A stretch of 64,000 nucleotides of DNA, from contig WPIO01000005.1 of the NCBI GenBank assembly GCA_009760855.2, forward strand, positions 9,127,501 through 9,191,500, given 5' to 3'. The position numbers and the translations under genes are program-made. The notes below the pieces were generated by a model that did no database searches, had not been told where the DNA came from, and saw only the letters and a program-made list of their open reading frames with translations. Below, piece after piece: positions 36,801 to 49,128 of the stretch (the first letter of the stretch is position 1; each line of letters begins with the position of its first letter). Source of the DNA: Cristatella mucedo (lineage: Eukaryota; Bryozoa; Phylactolaemata; Cristatellidae).

Positions 36801-39800
36801 GTCTAATCCAGGCTTTTTAAGAATAGGTCTAACGATTGCCGATTTGAAGGACTTGGGGACGACCCCTTTTCCCAAAGAAGCATTAAAAATCTTGGTTATG
36901 GCAGGGCTAAGTTGGTCTGCAAGTGAAGACCACAGAGATGAAGGTATAGGGTCTTCAGGAGACGAGCTCTTTTTGCTAGACCTTATTAAGGCAGCCACAT
37001 CACAGGCAGAAACATCAGAGAACCTTTTAAGAAAGGTCACAGGTTGAGGAACGGCGATTGCTTTGGTCGGAGGGGGCTTAATGGAGGCACGAATGTGCAC
37101 AATTTTTTCAGTAAAGAAGGCTGAAAACTATTCGGCTGAGCCCTTAATATCTGGGGAGTCAGACCTGACAGCATTGGCCAGTAAATGGTTTACGGTCTTA
37201 TAAATCTGTTTAGTGTCCGACTGGCAGGAATTCAGTTTTCTAATGAAAAAAAGAAGCCCTGGCTTTGTTAAGCTTTCGTGTGTAAACTCGAAGGAAGTCT
37301 TTAAAATTGACTAGGTCTGCCTCAGACCCCGATTTCTTGAAACGACGTTCCAGCCTGTGCTTAACACGGCGCATCTTAAGGAGTTTTTTGTAAATTGAAA
37401 GCAATCTCGACGACTTTGAACACGGATAGAGCGAACGGGAGCATGCTTGTCAAGAGCACTCCTGAGTGTCATGTTAATCGCATCTGTGAGGGTATCGAGG
37501 CTGCCGGTCGAGTCTGAATGCAGATCAAGAAGGCCTGCATCACAAACAGATTTCAAACAATTTGTACGCAACAGAAGGGTTGAGTAAGCATGACTTCGCA
37601 AACAGATCAATGGCTAAAGCAATTGAAAAAATCTTCCTGAAAATAGTGTTTACTGCTTCAGGGAGGTGGTAGAGGTTTACTAGCAGCTGACTATCGACGA
37701 CTTAAAATGCATCGCATATTCGTGCTTGCAGTAACTTCCCCACATCCTCTGCCGAGTGCAAAGAAAAGGTTACTTCAAAGGAAATCTGCTTCCTCTACTT
37801 AACTGCCTCTAAATCTTTTTTTGCTTTTCAAACACGTAATCCGCGATATCTTCTTCACGTCGCCCATTCACCTACTACTCACCACAATTCAACTTCTACA
37901 CAAGTCTTTTTTTGCTGATGTATAAAACAGCTGCTTTGCTTTGTTTAATTTTGAATTTTTGAAAGTTTTACCACGGGCGAAGCGTGACTTCAGCCAACAC
38001 TAGAGCCATAAAGAATTCAAAAGTTGTTAGAAACCCGGTATAGGTTTCTCTGTTCAAGAACCGGTGACGGCACGCTAGGTAAGGCGGTATGGTGGGCCGT
38101 GATGGCACACTAGGTAACGCGGTTTCTTTTCACCACTTCGGTTCCGAGGTCGTGGGCTGGAATCCTGCGGTGAGAGATCTTTTATTGCCGCTGCAAGCGG
38201 TGGTGATAGCCGTAAAGGCTCTTCTTTTGCTATAAAAAAAACGGAGGCTGTTCAATCAGCTAGTATTTTTTAAGTGCCAATGTATCGTAGCAAAGGCATG
38301 CGACCGATTGAAATTGGTTTTTGTTGGCTCTTCTCGACCCGACGTCGTGGATTCGAGTTCTGCAGTGAGCGATTCTATATTGTCTAGTGCAAGCGGTGAT
38401 GATAGCCATTAAGGCTCTGCTGCCGTTATAGGATTGAGACTGTTAAAGCAGCTAAGCTTTTTTTTTAGAGCTTTTACATAGGCATGTTCTTCATTCGGCG
38501 TCCAGCGAATGACTGTATTAGCAGATGTATCCCGGTCTGGTAGCTGAATGCCTCCGCTTTCCTGGCTGATAGCATGTAATACCTCGTGCTGGCTGTGCAG
38601 ATGTTTTCCACGTTGAACTTGTAGGATCACAAAATGATTATTTCTTACTGACTAAGCGCAGGGATCATAACCAAACGAGATGACGCATGCGGAACTGCGT
38701 GAAATTTTACCGATGCATTCTTGACCCGTGTAATCCTACGTTGGTCTACATTTAAACCAGCGGCGAATTGCTATAAAACTTGCTATAACAATGAATGAAT
38801 AATAATAATAATACATTTTTACAACGCCCTCGGAGAACTCAATCGCTTTATAGGCACTATACGTATGCTATAAAGGAAGCATGATCACACGGCTAGTAAT
38901 AGCATGCACAATCTCAACAAGGATAATATGGTTAGTGGCAGCAGGCACAGTGTCAGCACGCACAAGCACACAAAAGACGAATCACGAGGACACGCACTAA
39001 ATGCTGTGACAAATAGGTGCGTCTTTTACTTTTTCCAAATGCCGTCAAGTCAGGGGATGTCGTGACGTCAGTTGGGAGTGAGTTACAGGCTTTAGGAGCA
39101 TACGAACTAAAGGCACAGTCTCCAAAGGATTTGAGGTGATCGCACGAGGTGTAGCACGCACGATTTGCTTGAGAGAAAAAAGCCGGTGCCGTACGATGCC
39201 GTACGCTGCGACTGCGATGGTGTGGAAGGAGTTCTGGCAGGTAGACTAGAGCCAGTGAATGAAGGGAGCTAACAGTTAGTGAAAGAATTCAGCGGCACAA
39301 CCGTCCTGGCGCCCAGGTGAAGTCATGCGCTCGTGCGCCATTTGTGCAAATGACTCCGACTTGTGGGAGAAAACTTTAAGAGGCGCCTCCCGTTAGGAGT
39401 GTTGTGTTTAGCACAAGGTAAAATGCAGTGGTCACCATACGCGCTGAAAGCAGACAAAAACCGCAGTGTGTGCAATTTTTTTCGGTCACCTTCGCCAGAG
39501 GCTAGCAGTTGCCAAACCGAGAAAAGTCTGCGAATGGTGCTATTTGCCAGACGCCTAACCAGGGCTACTCCAAAATAAAGGCCCAATCGTGTCATAGCAA
39601 ACGGTTTTTGTAGCCAGCTTCTTTACTAAAATACGTGGCTCCTTAAATAGAGAAATCTAATACTTTGCTACTTTTAACTTTAGGCTATTGTATGCTCTGG
39701 TCTCAAATTAAAGGTACGCCTCGCAAGTGTTAACAACTTGAGTAACAATCAAAGAAGAGAATCCGACTTGTATGCTCAAGTGAATACAAAATCCAGCAGA

Positions 39801-42800
39801 TATAAAACTATTTGAGACGATACTTTTGAGACGGTACTGCTAGGCCGCCGGCCGCGGATAGGCTAAAAGGAAAGGGCGTGTCGGGTAGCCGAGAGCCGCT
39901 CTTCTTCTTCAGTGGGCGGGGAGGGCGGTCCTCGTGCGCAGGCAGGAGCTCGTCGTCGGCCAACCTTGCCTGCGCCTGGATGCGCCCTCAGGAACTGGCG
40001 GGTGCGCATTGACTAGACCGACCGCCGAGCGGGCGTTGTCCCCCCCCCACCTACTCACCCTGCCGCCAGACGCACGCATTCGCGAACCATCCTCCCCCAA
40101 CCGTCGTCCCTCCTCCTCCTCCTCCTCCTCCTCCTAAATGTAAATACTAGCTGATTAAGCAGCCTCCTTTTGCATAGCGACGGAAGAGCCTTTACGGCTG
40201 TCGCCACCGCTTGCAGTGGCGATAAAGCGTCGCCCACCGCAGGAATCGAACCCACGACCTTGGAACCGAGGTCGTGAAAGCAGCCGCCTTACCCAGTGTG
40301 TGAGCCATCAAGGCTCCTCGTCCTCCTCCCCCCCTCCGACCGCGAGCCTCCTTGAGGCGAGCTTCAGCGGCGAAGTGGGAAGGGGAAGTGGGAGTGGAAG
40401 TGGGGGGTGTGTGCCGTGGAAGTGGGCAGGGGCGTCGGGATCGCGAGCGAGCAGCTCGGCTCTGCTCTCGTTGTCCGAGCCTCGCTGTCCTGCCTCACTA
40501 GCGGAGCGCCATCAAAGAGCGCTGACTCCGTCGCTGTCACGGTGCTGCGAGATACCCGGAAGCTCGCCGCCGCACGTGGCGTCAGCATGCAAAGCATCGT
40601 GGGGCCACTTTACTCGTGGCCAGCAATAATAATAATAATAAAGTATACATATATAAAGTATATATATTATATAATATATATATAGTATATATATTATAGC
40701 ACCCTCAGAGAACTCAATCTTTTTTCTGAGCACTTTACTATAAATGCGAAGACGAGAGTGTATATGCGTTGGCCCACCGCAAAATCAACGGCAATACGTC
40801 TAGCTGTGCATTCGTATGAGTTCACTTGGCGCAGCGCGAACAAAAGTAAAAGTTAGCTGACTAAGCGGCCTCATTTATGTATAGCGGCAGAAGAGCCTTA
40901 GCGGCTCTCATCCCGCCAATAGCGGGCAATACAGGATTGCTCGCGGCCGGACTCAAACCCGCGACCTGGATCATGAAGTGCAAGCACCTTGCACCCACTG
41001 AAGCATGCTCGCGACATGCAGAGCCATCAGAGCTACTGGCTCAAGCCACAACTGACTGGTAAATGCATTTCGAGCCGCTGTAACCGTTCGTGCCGCAAAG
41101 GCCTCACAGCGAGCCATAGTATGTAATGCAAAGTGGCAGCAGACGGTGCTTTGTATGTAAGGACGCGCCCGAAAAATAACAGGGAGGCCCACTACCGACA
41201 GCTGAAGTAACCGGATACTCCAGGAATCACAATAGAAATGGCCAGTGTAGCCAAAATAAACACGGCTATTGTTGCTATTGTGAGCGCGGCCATTGTAGCC
41301 ACGGGCTTGCGACGCTGAAGTTAGGCTGGTAGGCTTCTGTCAATTAGTGACGCCTGTGTCTGTAGGCACATCGGTATACGCAATCAATGCTGTAAGGCAC
41401 AGTACATGCAGGCATGCGCTGTGCCTTACAGGCTCGTCGGTAGCTAACGTGCAGGCGTCGTGGAACAGAGGCAATTCACTAAACGGCTTTAAGTCGGGTC
41501 TGACTTGGCAGACGGACAGGATAAAAAAAATACTAGCTGATTTAGCAGCCTCTTTTTGCATAGCGACAGAAGAGCCTTTACGGCTATCACCACCGCTTGC
41601 AGTGGCGATACAGGATCGCCTACCGGAGGATTCGAACCCACGACCTCGGCCCGAGGTAGTGAAAAGCAACCGCCTTACCGCTTCCATGGCCTTGCGAAGA
41701 AGGGTGGCTACGCTGAACTGGGTCATGGATACGTTACTCCTGCAACGAGCCTCCGCTTGCGGCGTCTCGCTTTCAGTCGGCACGCTAGCGGAAGCGCGGC
41801 AACAGGAAATGCGCCGCCGGAAGCGCCTAGCGCGCACCGCGACCCGCCTGGCCCGTCGGACGGTTCGCATGCGTCCCCCCACAGCATCGACCGCGTTCCG
41901 CTCGCCGCTTCTAGACTAAGCTTCGCGAAGCTCCGGTTTCTTCGGCTCCATATAGCAGACGGTGATATATTCCGAGCTCACCAAAGCAAAATGTCGCGCC
42001 GCCGCTGTATGTGCGCTCGCTCTTTCGAGTCTATCCATGAAGTTGCGTACCGGCAAACGCGAACGCTCTCCGACGCAAGCAAGCGGCCTCGGCGAGGCGA
42101 GGCCGCTTGCGATGAGCTCATCTCGCCCGTCCCCCAGCGCCGCCGCGGCGCTCGCGGCGCGCTCTTCAGCGCGCTCGGCCGCGTGCCGTTGCAGTTCAAC
42201 GCGGATCGCGATGCAGCCGAAGTGCACGACCAGCTCAGCTTGCTGTTCGACGACACTTTCCATCCGAGCGACGTAAGTGCGCCGGCGCTAAGGCGGTGCG
42301 TGCGCGCCGCCTTAGCGGCGGCCTCGGCGTGCCGGCGCAAAGGCGCCGCTCGCGGTCGAGCGCGCTTTCATCGGTCGCTGACGCGCAACCGCGTGCTGAA
42401 AGCGATCAATACCGCAGAGTCCGCTTTAGCGGCAAGCGGCGAATAAAGCCCTAATGTCGCGGCTGAAAGGCGCCCCTTTCTCGCACCCGTAGACGCGTGC
42501 GGACTTCTCCAGGCCGGCGGTGCATAATTAAATACGGCGGCGGTCTGCCAATCCGCGGGCGCCGTTTCGCGGGCTCCGCCCGAAGCGGCGGTCGATTGCC
42601 GCGCGTTGCCCAGCTCCCGGGCGGTCCAGTCGCGACGCGCCCAGCGACGGCGTCCGGCTGAGCTAGCAGCGGCATTAACGGCTACCTCGCAGCAGCTCGC
42701 TCGCTCGCCAGCCCCAAGGGAGCCAAATATGGGAAGCCGAAACGCAAAGCAGGCGACCCCAGGTAACTAGCCAGCCTTACCGACGAGCATTGAGCGCCGC

Positions 42801-45800
42801 GCTCATCAGCGCCGTGCACGCGCTGTACTTATAGGGAGCGCAGCCGGTGATTGAAGACGTCATTGGTAAGCACGCGCGCCTCCGCCGCCGCCGAGAGCCC
42901 CGAGCTACCGCCGCCACCCGCTCCGCCGGCGAGCCCTCGCCTTCTTCGGAGCGTTTCGGCACCGCCGGAGATGGCGGCGGCTGCGCGCGCCGGATTTTGG
43001 CCGCGCTGCGAGCCGAGCGCAGGCTTCCGACCGGGAACGTAAAGGAGGACGGGGGCGCAAGGAAACGCGAGGCAGCGCGCTCCCTCGAGCACCCGGTGGC
43101 GAACTCGCGGTCTGAGACGCCGCCGGGCTTGACCGCGCTCTCGCGTCGGGCGTCGGCGCTACGCGGCCGAACCCGCGGCGCTATCGGGCCGGGGACTACG
43201 CTGGCTGAGCGGCCAGACACTGGCGGGCTGGCGCCGCGGGCCGGCAGCCCGTCCAGGGCGCCGCCGCCGACGCCCTGGCGGCTCTGGGCTTCGCCTTAGC
43301 GGCGCCAGCGGCGGAGGCTGCGCGCGCAGCCTCCGCCGCATTCGTTCGCCGTTTGGCTGCGGCATCCTAGGTCGGCGGCTGGCGGCGTACTCCAAGTAAT
43401 TAAAGGGAAGATGGCCGCAGCCGCGCTCCGCGCGCGCTCTTGGCATAAGCGACGACACGCCCGGCCAAACGCTGCCCATCCGCTCAGCGTTTGAATCTAT
43501 TATCACGGCACCCGTACCGCTCACCCTGCCGGCCGGCCTCAGCGGGCGGGGCAATCGGAGTAGAGGGCGCGCTGCTGCGACGCGGCGGCAAAGTTGGTCA
43601 GTTCACCTGATGGCCCATTAGCCACCAGCGCCGCTGGCGTCTCTTGACGTGGCAGGAAAAGCCTGGAACTTGATCTGCCTTTCACTTGCACTCCTTCGCA
43701 TTTCCGTCCTGGACACATTTGCCTGGCGGCGTCCTTTCTTCAGCAATACTCCTGCAGAAGTGTTAATTCCTGCAAATTCGTGCGCTTCCGACAAGTCAGA
43801 CGGGCGTTAAATATAGCGCTCTCGCGACCTCGACGCATCGTTGCCCATCCCGGCAAGTGCATCGTGATTTCGAGAGTAAGTAGCGTGCATCGGACTTAGG
43901 TGGCCGGCAGGATCGCTCCCATTAGGGCGCAATGGTATTTTTCCGAGCTACTTTTCCTACAAAGAAAATAGTGCTTCCGAAATTCGGCGCTTGCAGATCG
44001 ACGCCAGGTAGCGCACAACGTTTCTATTTGGGTGTGCATCTCGGGTGGCCCGCCTTCGGCAGGCTATCTTGGGGCTGGGCTAAAGTGAATGGCCAATCGG
44101 AACACGTCCAGCCATCGATCGCCAGCCTTCAAGATCTTGCTATAATCGGTTCTTCTTGCAGAGGCCAAAACAGCCGCTAAGACCGGAGAGGGAGATCATA
44201 CCATTCCTAGAAGCCAGCCAGAGGCAGAAGCACCAGCCGCACCAGCAGCCGCGCCGGCAGCCGCACCAGCAGCCGCACCAGCAGCCGAACCAGCAGCCGC
44301 ACCAGCAGCCGCACCAGCAGCCGCACCAGCCACCATGGCACCAGGTGAGTAGTCGGCTAGAAGCCTGAGCTTCAAATGGAGTCGCCGATCTCCGGTGCAT
44401 GCACAGCTGATGCTGTCTGCCAGCCGGCTATGCACTCTTCACCAACGTCCTTGGTGTGACTCTGGCTTGACCTACATTTCAGGGTCATCTCTCGAAGGGA
44501 AGCTAGTCATTTTCGTTGTCGGTAAGTAGTTTGCAGGGCAGTCCGGCATGCAGTCAAAGGTTTTTCGTCGTTGTATAGACTTACCCATCTGAATAAATTT
44601 TCCTTTTCCTTGTTCGTCAGTTCACCTGGCCTGGCATTAGCTCCACAACTCTAATTGGTTTATTTTGTGGTATTCGTTCAGTGCTGGCAGTGTGCTACGA
44701 CAGTGCGCCTGCGTCTTGTATTTTCTGCCCCACTCCCAAAAATCCCACCGTCCGCTTCCCATGTGGCAACCAGGAGTGCATACATATTGTCAGGCTGCCT
44801 TAGCTTGAAATCTCTCTGCATGCCTCACGTGATAACACTTCCACTTGATCGTGTGGCAAATGCTCTAGGAAGCGGTTTATTCCGGCAGGGAGGAGGTCAC
44901 GCGGCAGCTACTGTGGGTGCGAGGCAAAAATAAAGCACGTCTTACATGGCATTTCGGTAGTACTCGATTTCCCCAACCGCTCCGCTCCGCCCCCTGGTAT
45001 TCGCCACTCCTCTGCAGGCATAATTCTTCTGCAGGCTAGCAGCAGCCGCGTCGACGATTTTGACCCTTCATCGGTGAGCAGTCAAACTCTCTCCCTGGAA
45101 ACAGTTGCGTTTTTACAAGCCTGTCTGATTGTTTCTGCCTAGTCTCTGCAATAGCGACTCGGTGTATGTGCCTTGCTGCTTCTAAGCAGTTTGGGGGAGT
45201 TCTCGGTTACCAAGAACGACTCCGTGCGATTTGCGATACCAATGGCCTTCCATCTTGGTCTTAGCACACGTCCATAATACTTTGACCATGGAACGAAGAG
45301 CTATCACCGCCAAAAATAACTAAATAGAAAATTCATTAGTGTAAAGCCCTAAAATAACTTAATCTTTATTCAGGCGCTTCACCACATATGCCATGGGCTC
45401 GAGCCACGACCTCGGTCGTAAGTTCATTCACCTTGACCTTGGTTAATGAAGTGCGTCTTAACCACAGGACCATACCAGCTCGGCGTGTGCTGCCAATGCT
45501 GATGTCACGTCGCCTAATTAGTTATACAATCTTTTGAAAATCAGGGGAGTAGGATTAGTCTCGATACTTTCTGGATGCAGATATATGTCTTACTTATATC
45601 TTCGACCGTCCCTCACTTCCGTCCATTGTGACTCACATACATGCTTAAATTTGGAGGCTACCGTAATGGCCATAACGGCCGCACGACTAAACTTTTCGTC
45701 CTTTGCATTTAACCCGTGTGTTTTTAGGTGGGCCCGGCTGTGGCAAAGGTACTCAATGTGACAAAATTGTACAGAAGTATGGCTTCTGTCATTTGTCATC

Positions 45801-48800
45801 GGGCGACCTGCTTCGAGCTGAGGTTAGCTCGGGCTCGGCTCGCGGGACGGAGCTCAACAAGATTATGGAGTCCGGCGCCCTGGTCTCACTGGTAAGACAT
45901 CGCGGCGCTTCGTGCACGCAAGCTCGCTGTCCGTGCACATTCCATGCGAGAACGCATCCACGAGCAGATACGCGCCTCTACTTGCTAGGGCAGACGCACA
46001 CAAGGCGAACCGCCTTGCGCTCGTAAATGTTGCGCTCTCTTGTGTCTGCAAGCCTGAAAATTTTGATCTGTGCCGGTTGTCTGGAGACGTACATGGACCG
46101 GTACGAAGACCGTCAGCGTTGGGTGGCGTTGGTTCTCGGCGATCCTGGCAGCAATCTCATTCTTGGCTTTCCCTCTGCTCAAAGTTTAACCTTGCCCACG
46201 CGGCTCCTCCCACGCGGGGTCGGAGCACCGCTGCGAGGACTCCTGCCGCTTCAAACTGAAAGTTTGAGCTCCCTTGAGATTGAGCCACGCCATCCTTCGC
46301 TGCTGCTAGTCTGGTACGCGTACCAGTGCGCCCCGTAAGGTAGCGATTTGGAAATGGCACCACGTGGCCAGCGACTCCCCTCGTAGGCATTATCGGGCCT
46401 TGAGGCCGAGGGCAGCATGAATTTCCGGGCGTGCACGTATTAAGCCAAGGGCGGCGCTTGAGCGCTAGAGGCAGCCTTTCGGACCAAATGAGCGATCACT
46501 TGCTTGCGATGTATCGATCTGTGTCCTGTAAGATTACATTCAGTAGGACTGCCTGACGGACGACAGTACCATCACCTTGCGAGAGGATTTGGCAGCAGCT
46601 CGTATCGTATCCTCGTCCTTTTGGGTTCGGATTTTCTACACCCGGCTGGTCTGTCTGTCTTTGCTCCTTCAAATCCCGCCTACGTCCGCCTCATCAATGA
46701 AGTTTGCTCTCACTCACCCATTGCTTTTATCGCCTGACGTCGGTATTTTCAAGCGTTCTGACGAGTGATTGATTTTTAATTACTCGTGCATTATTGTCAT
46801 CTGAGTTCGATATAAGAAATTACGTGTTTTTTCAAGTTTTGATAGTTTACTACTTCCGATGCTAAGTACTTGTACTGAGACAGTAGCCAGAATTTTGGTG
46901 TGTTTGGAACTGAAGTGCCACACCCTCGGTAAAGGTCTTAAGCCGCTCTGTCAAAAGATTTTATGTTGAGCTTTGCTTGAGCTAATGTTCATTCTGGCTG
47001 CTAGCTGACTCTTACAGGAAATTTGGAACGCCTTCAGCTCCGTGCTGAAGGCGCTCAGCCCGAAAAACTAATTTGACAACAAAAAGAAATTCGAGCCTCT
47101 CTCACTCTCTCTCACCGAAGGCAGCTGAGGCAGCGCTCCTCCAAAGTCTAGCAGCTCGGCCGAGGCCTCTTCGTGCCGCTCGGCATCCAATCCACTTACA
47201 AGGAATTGCCTATTTAAAAGCTCAAAATAGGATCCCCTTAAGAAAAATTCCGATTGCCCCTATGGAAACCGACATGCAAAATGTGCGCCGAAGGCGTGAA
47301 GCTCTGGGAGCATTTCTAGTCCCTAGAGGAACGCGTCATACCCCACTGCTGGAGAAGCACCTTGAATACGCGACGCCGACAAGCCTCTCGAGAAGCTGTG
47401 CGCATGCTTTATATTCAAAAAAAATTTATATATTGCAATATTGAGCCTCCTAGACTCCCTTCATGTAATCATTGTGAGTCAGCGAGTCATAGTTTTAAGC
47501 TGAGCTTCCGGAGAGCAACTGCGCTTGAGCTCAGCGGCTGTTTTATACGCGCAGCGAAAAGCCTGCAAAGAGCTCTGCTGCCGAAGCATCAGTGCCGCAA
47601 GTTTTCTCTCGAATGAAACGAGGCCAGGTTGAAGCTGTGCTGGAGTTCAGGCCAGCATTTCGTTACTCGCTTCGATCGCCTTCAGCGACTCAGGTCGTGG
47701 GCTCGAGCCCTGCTGCTGGTAATATGAAAAGGTGCCTACGTAGAGATAATAATAATAATAATACACTTGATGAAGCGCCCTAAGAGAACTTAATTAAGTT
47801 CTCTTAAGAGTGCCATGGAGGCGATAATAGTAGGAAGCACCGAGACTTGCTCACGCTTTGGCACGAAGTAGAGCCACCGAGAGGCCGTGGCTGAGTGCTC
47901 TGCCCCGACGTCTCGTAGGCCGTCTCGGCGATATCCTCGACGTTTTTTTCGAGGCCTCCATGAGCCCTCCTCCGGCCGGTCTCGCGCTCGCTGGCTCCGT
48001 GGATGCATGTGCGCTTGCCGACCCGAACATGGCCGCCGTGCGGCCGGAGAGCTGGCGGCCTGCTTCACTGCCCCAGAAGCGCCGACGCAGCTCCGTGCCA
48101 TGGGTGCTCCGCCAGGTCACGCTCGACTTCGTCTGTTCGGCGACCTACCCGGGATTAATCCGAGCCGGGCTGCACCTTGACCTTGTTTCATGAGGCAAAT
48201 CATGGCAGTGCTGAACGGGCGCCCCTCCGGTGCGCCGGTTCAGGGGGGAGCTGGCCAGATCCTGTTGCCTCACTCCGGTTCAGCGGATCTACGCCTTTGC
48301 TGCCCGACCTGCCCACCCCGACTCCTACTGATGTACTTCCACAGCCAGAGCTTTTATTGCCCAGCCCGCACGGGAAAGGAGGGCGGAGCGATTAATTCGC
48401 TGAGTAAGCTTGACTGGTGTGCCTTAATAGGACGTCGTCCTGCAACTTCTGAAAGAGGCGATGCTGAATAACACGGATGCCAAAGGCTTCCTCATCGATG
48501 GATACCCTCGAGAGCTGGATCAGGGCACTCGCTTCGAGGAGCAGGTTCGTCTAGCGCTATCATGCACCCTCCAGCGCCAGGCGAAGAAGCTATACGTCTC
48601 CCTCTCCGCACCTCTTCGCTGGCAGCTGTGATTAGGAACGGGGATGGAGAGAGTGGCAGTAGAGCACTTCACGACTGGTGTGCATGTATGTGTGCCTTGA
48701 AAATGGGACTGAGACTCCAGCAGACAGACAGACAAGCGGAGGAGATTGAGAAAGCGATAGAGACAGAGTGGATAAACTATTGTAGGGGGAGAGAGAGAGA

Positions 48801-49049
48801 GTGGAGAGAGCGAGAAAGAGAAGAAACAGAAGAGAATGAGGTGAAAGACAAGCAGAAGAGAGAGTTGGCAGAGAAAGACGAGAAGCAGAGATGGAGTAGA
48901 GAGTGAAGTATAAACGGCAGAGAGGCAGCAAGAGAGACAGAACAGCGAAAGAGTGAGAGAGTGAGAGAGAGAGGGGGATAATGTGTGCATTTTTATGCGA
49001 TTCTAAGTTCGTGCGTGCGTGCGTGTATGCACGCGCGTGTTTGCATATG

Positions 49050-49128
<79 letters not shown>

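Noticed and set aside
42847-43554. Arg/Pro/Ala-rich frames on both strands
   Set aside because: Composition effect of a CpG-rich intron. They overlap each other and fit no neighbouring exon phase.
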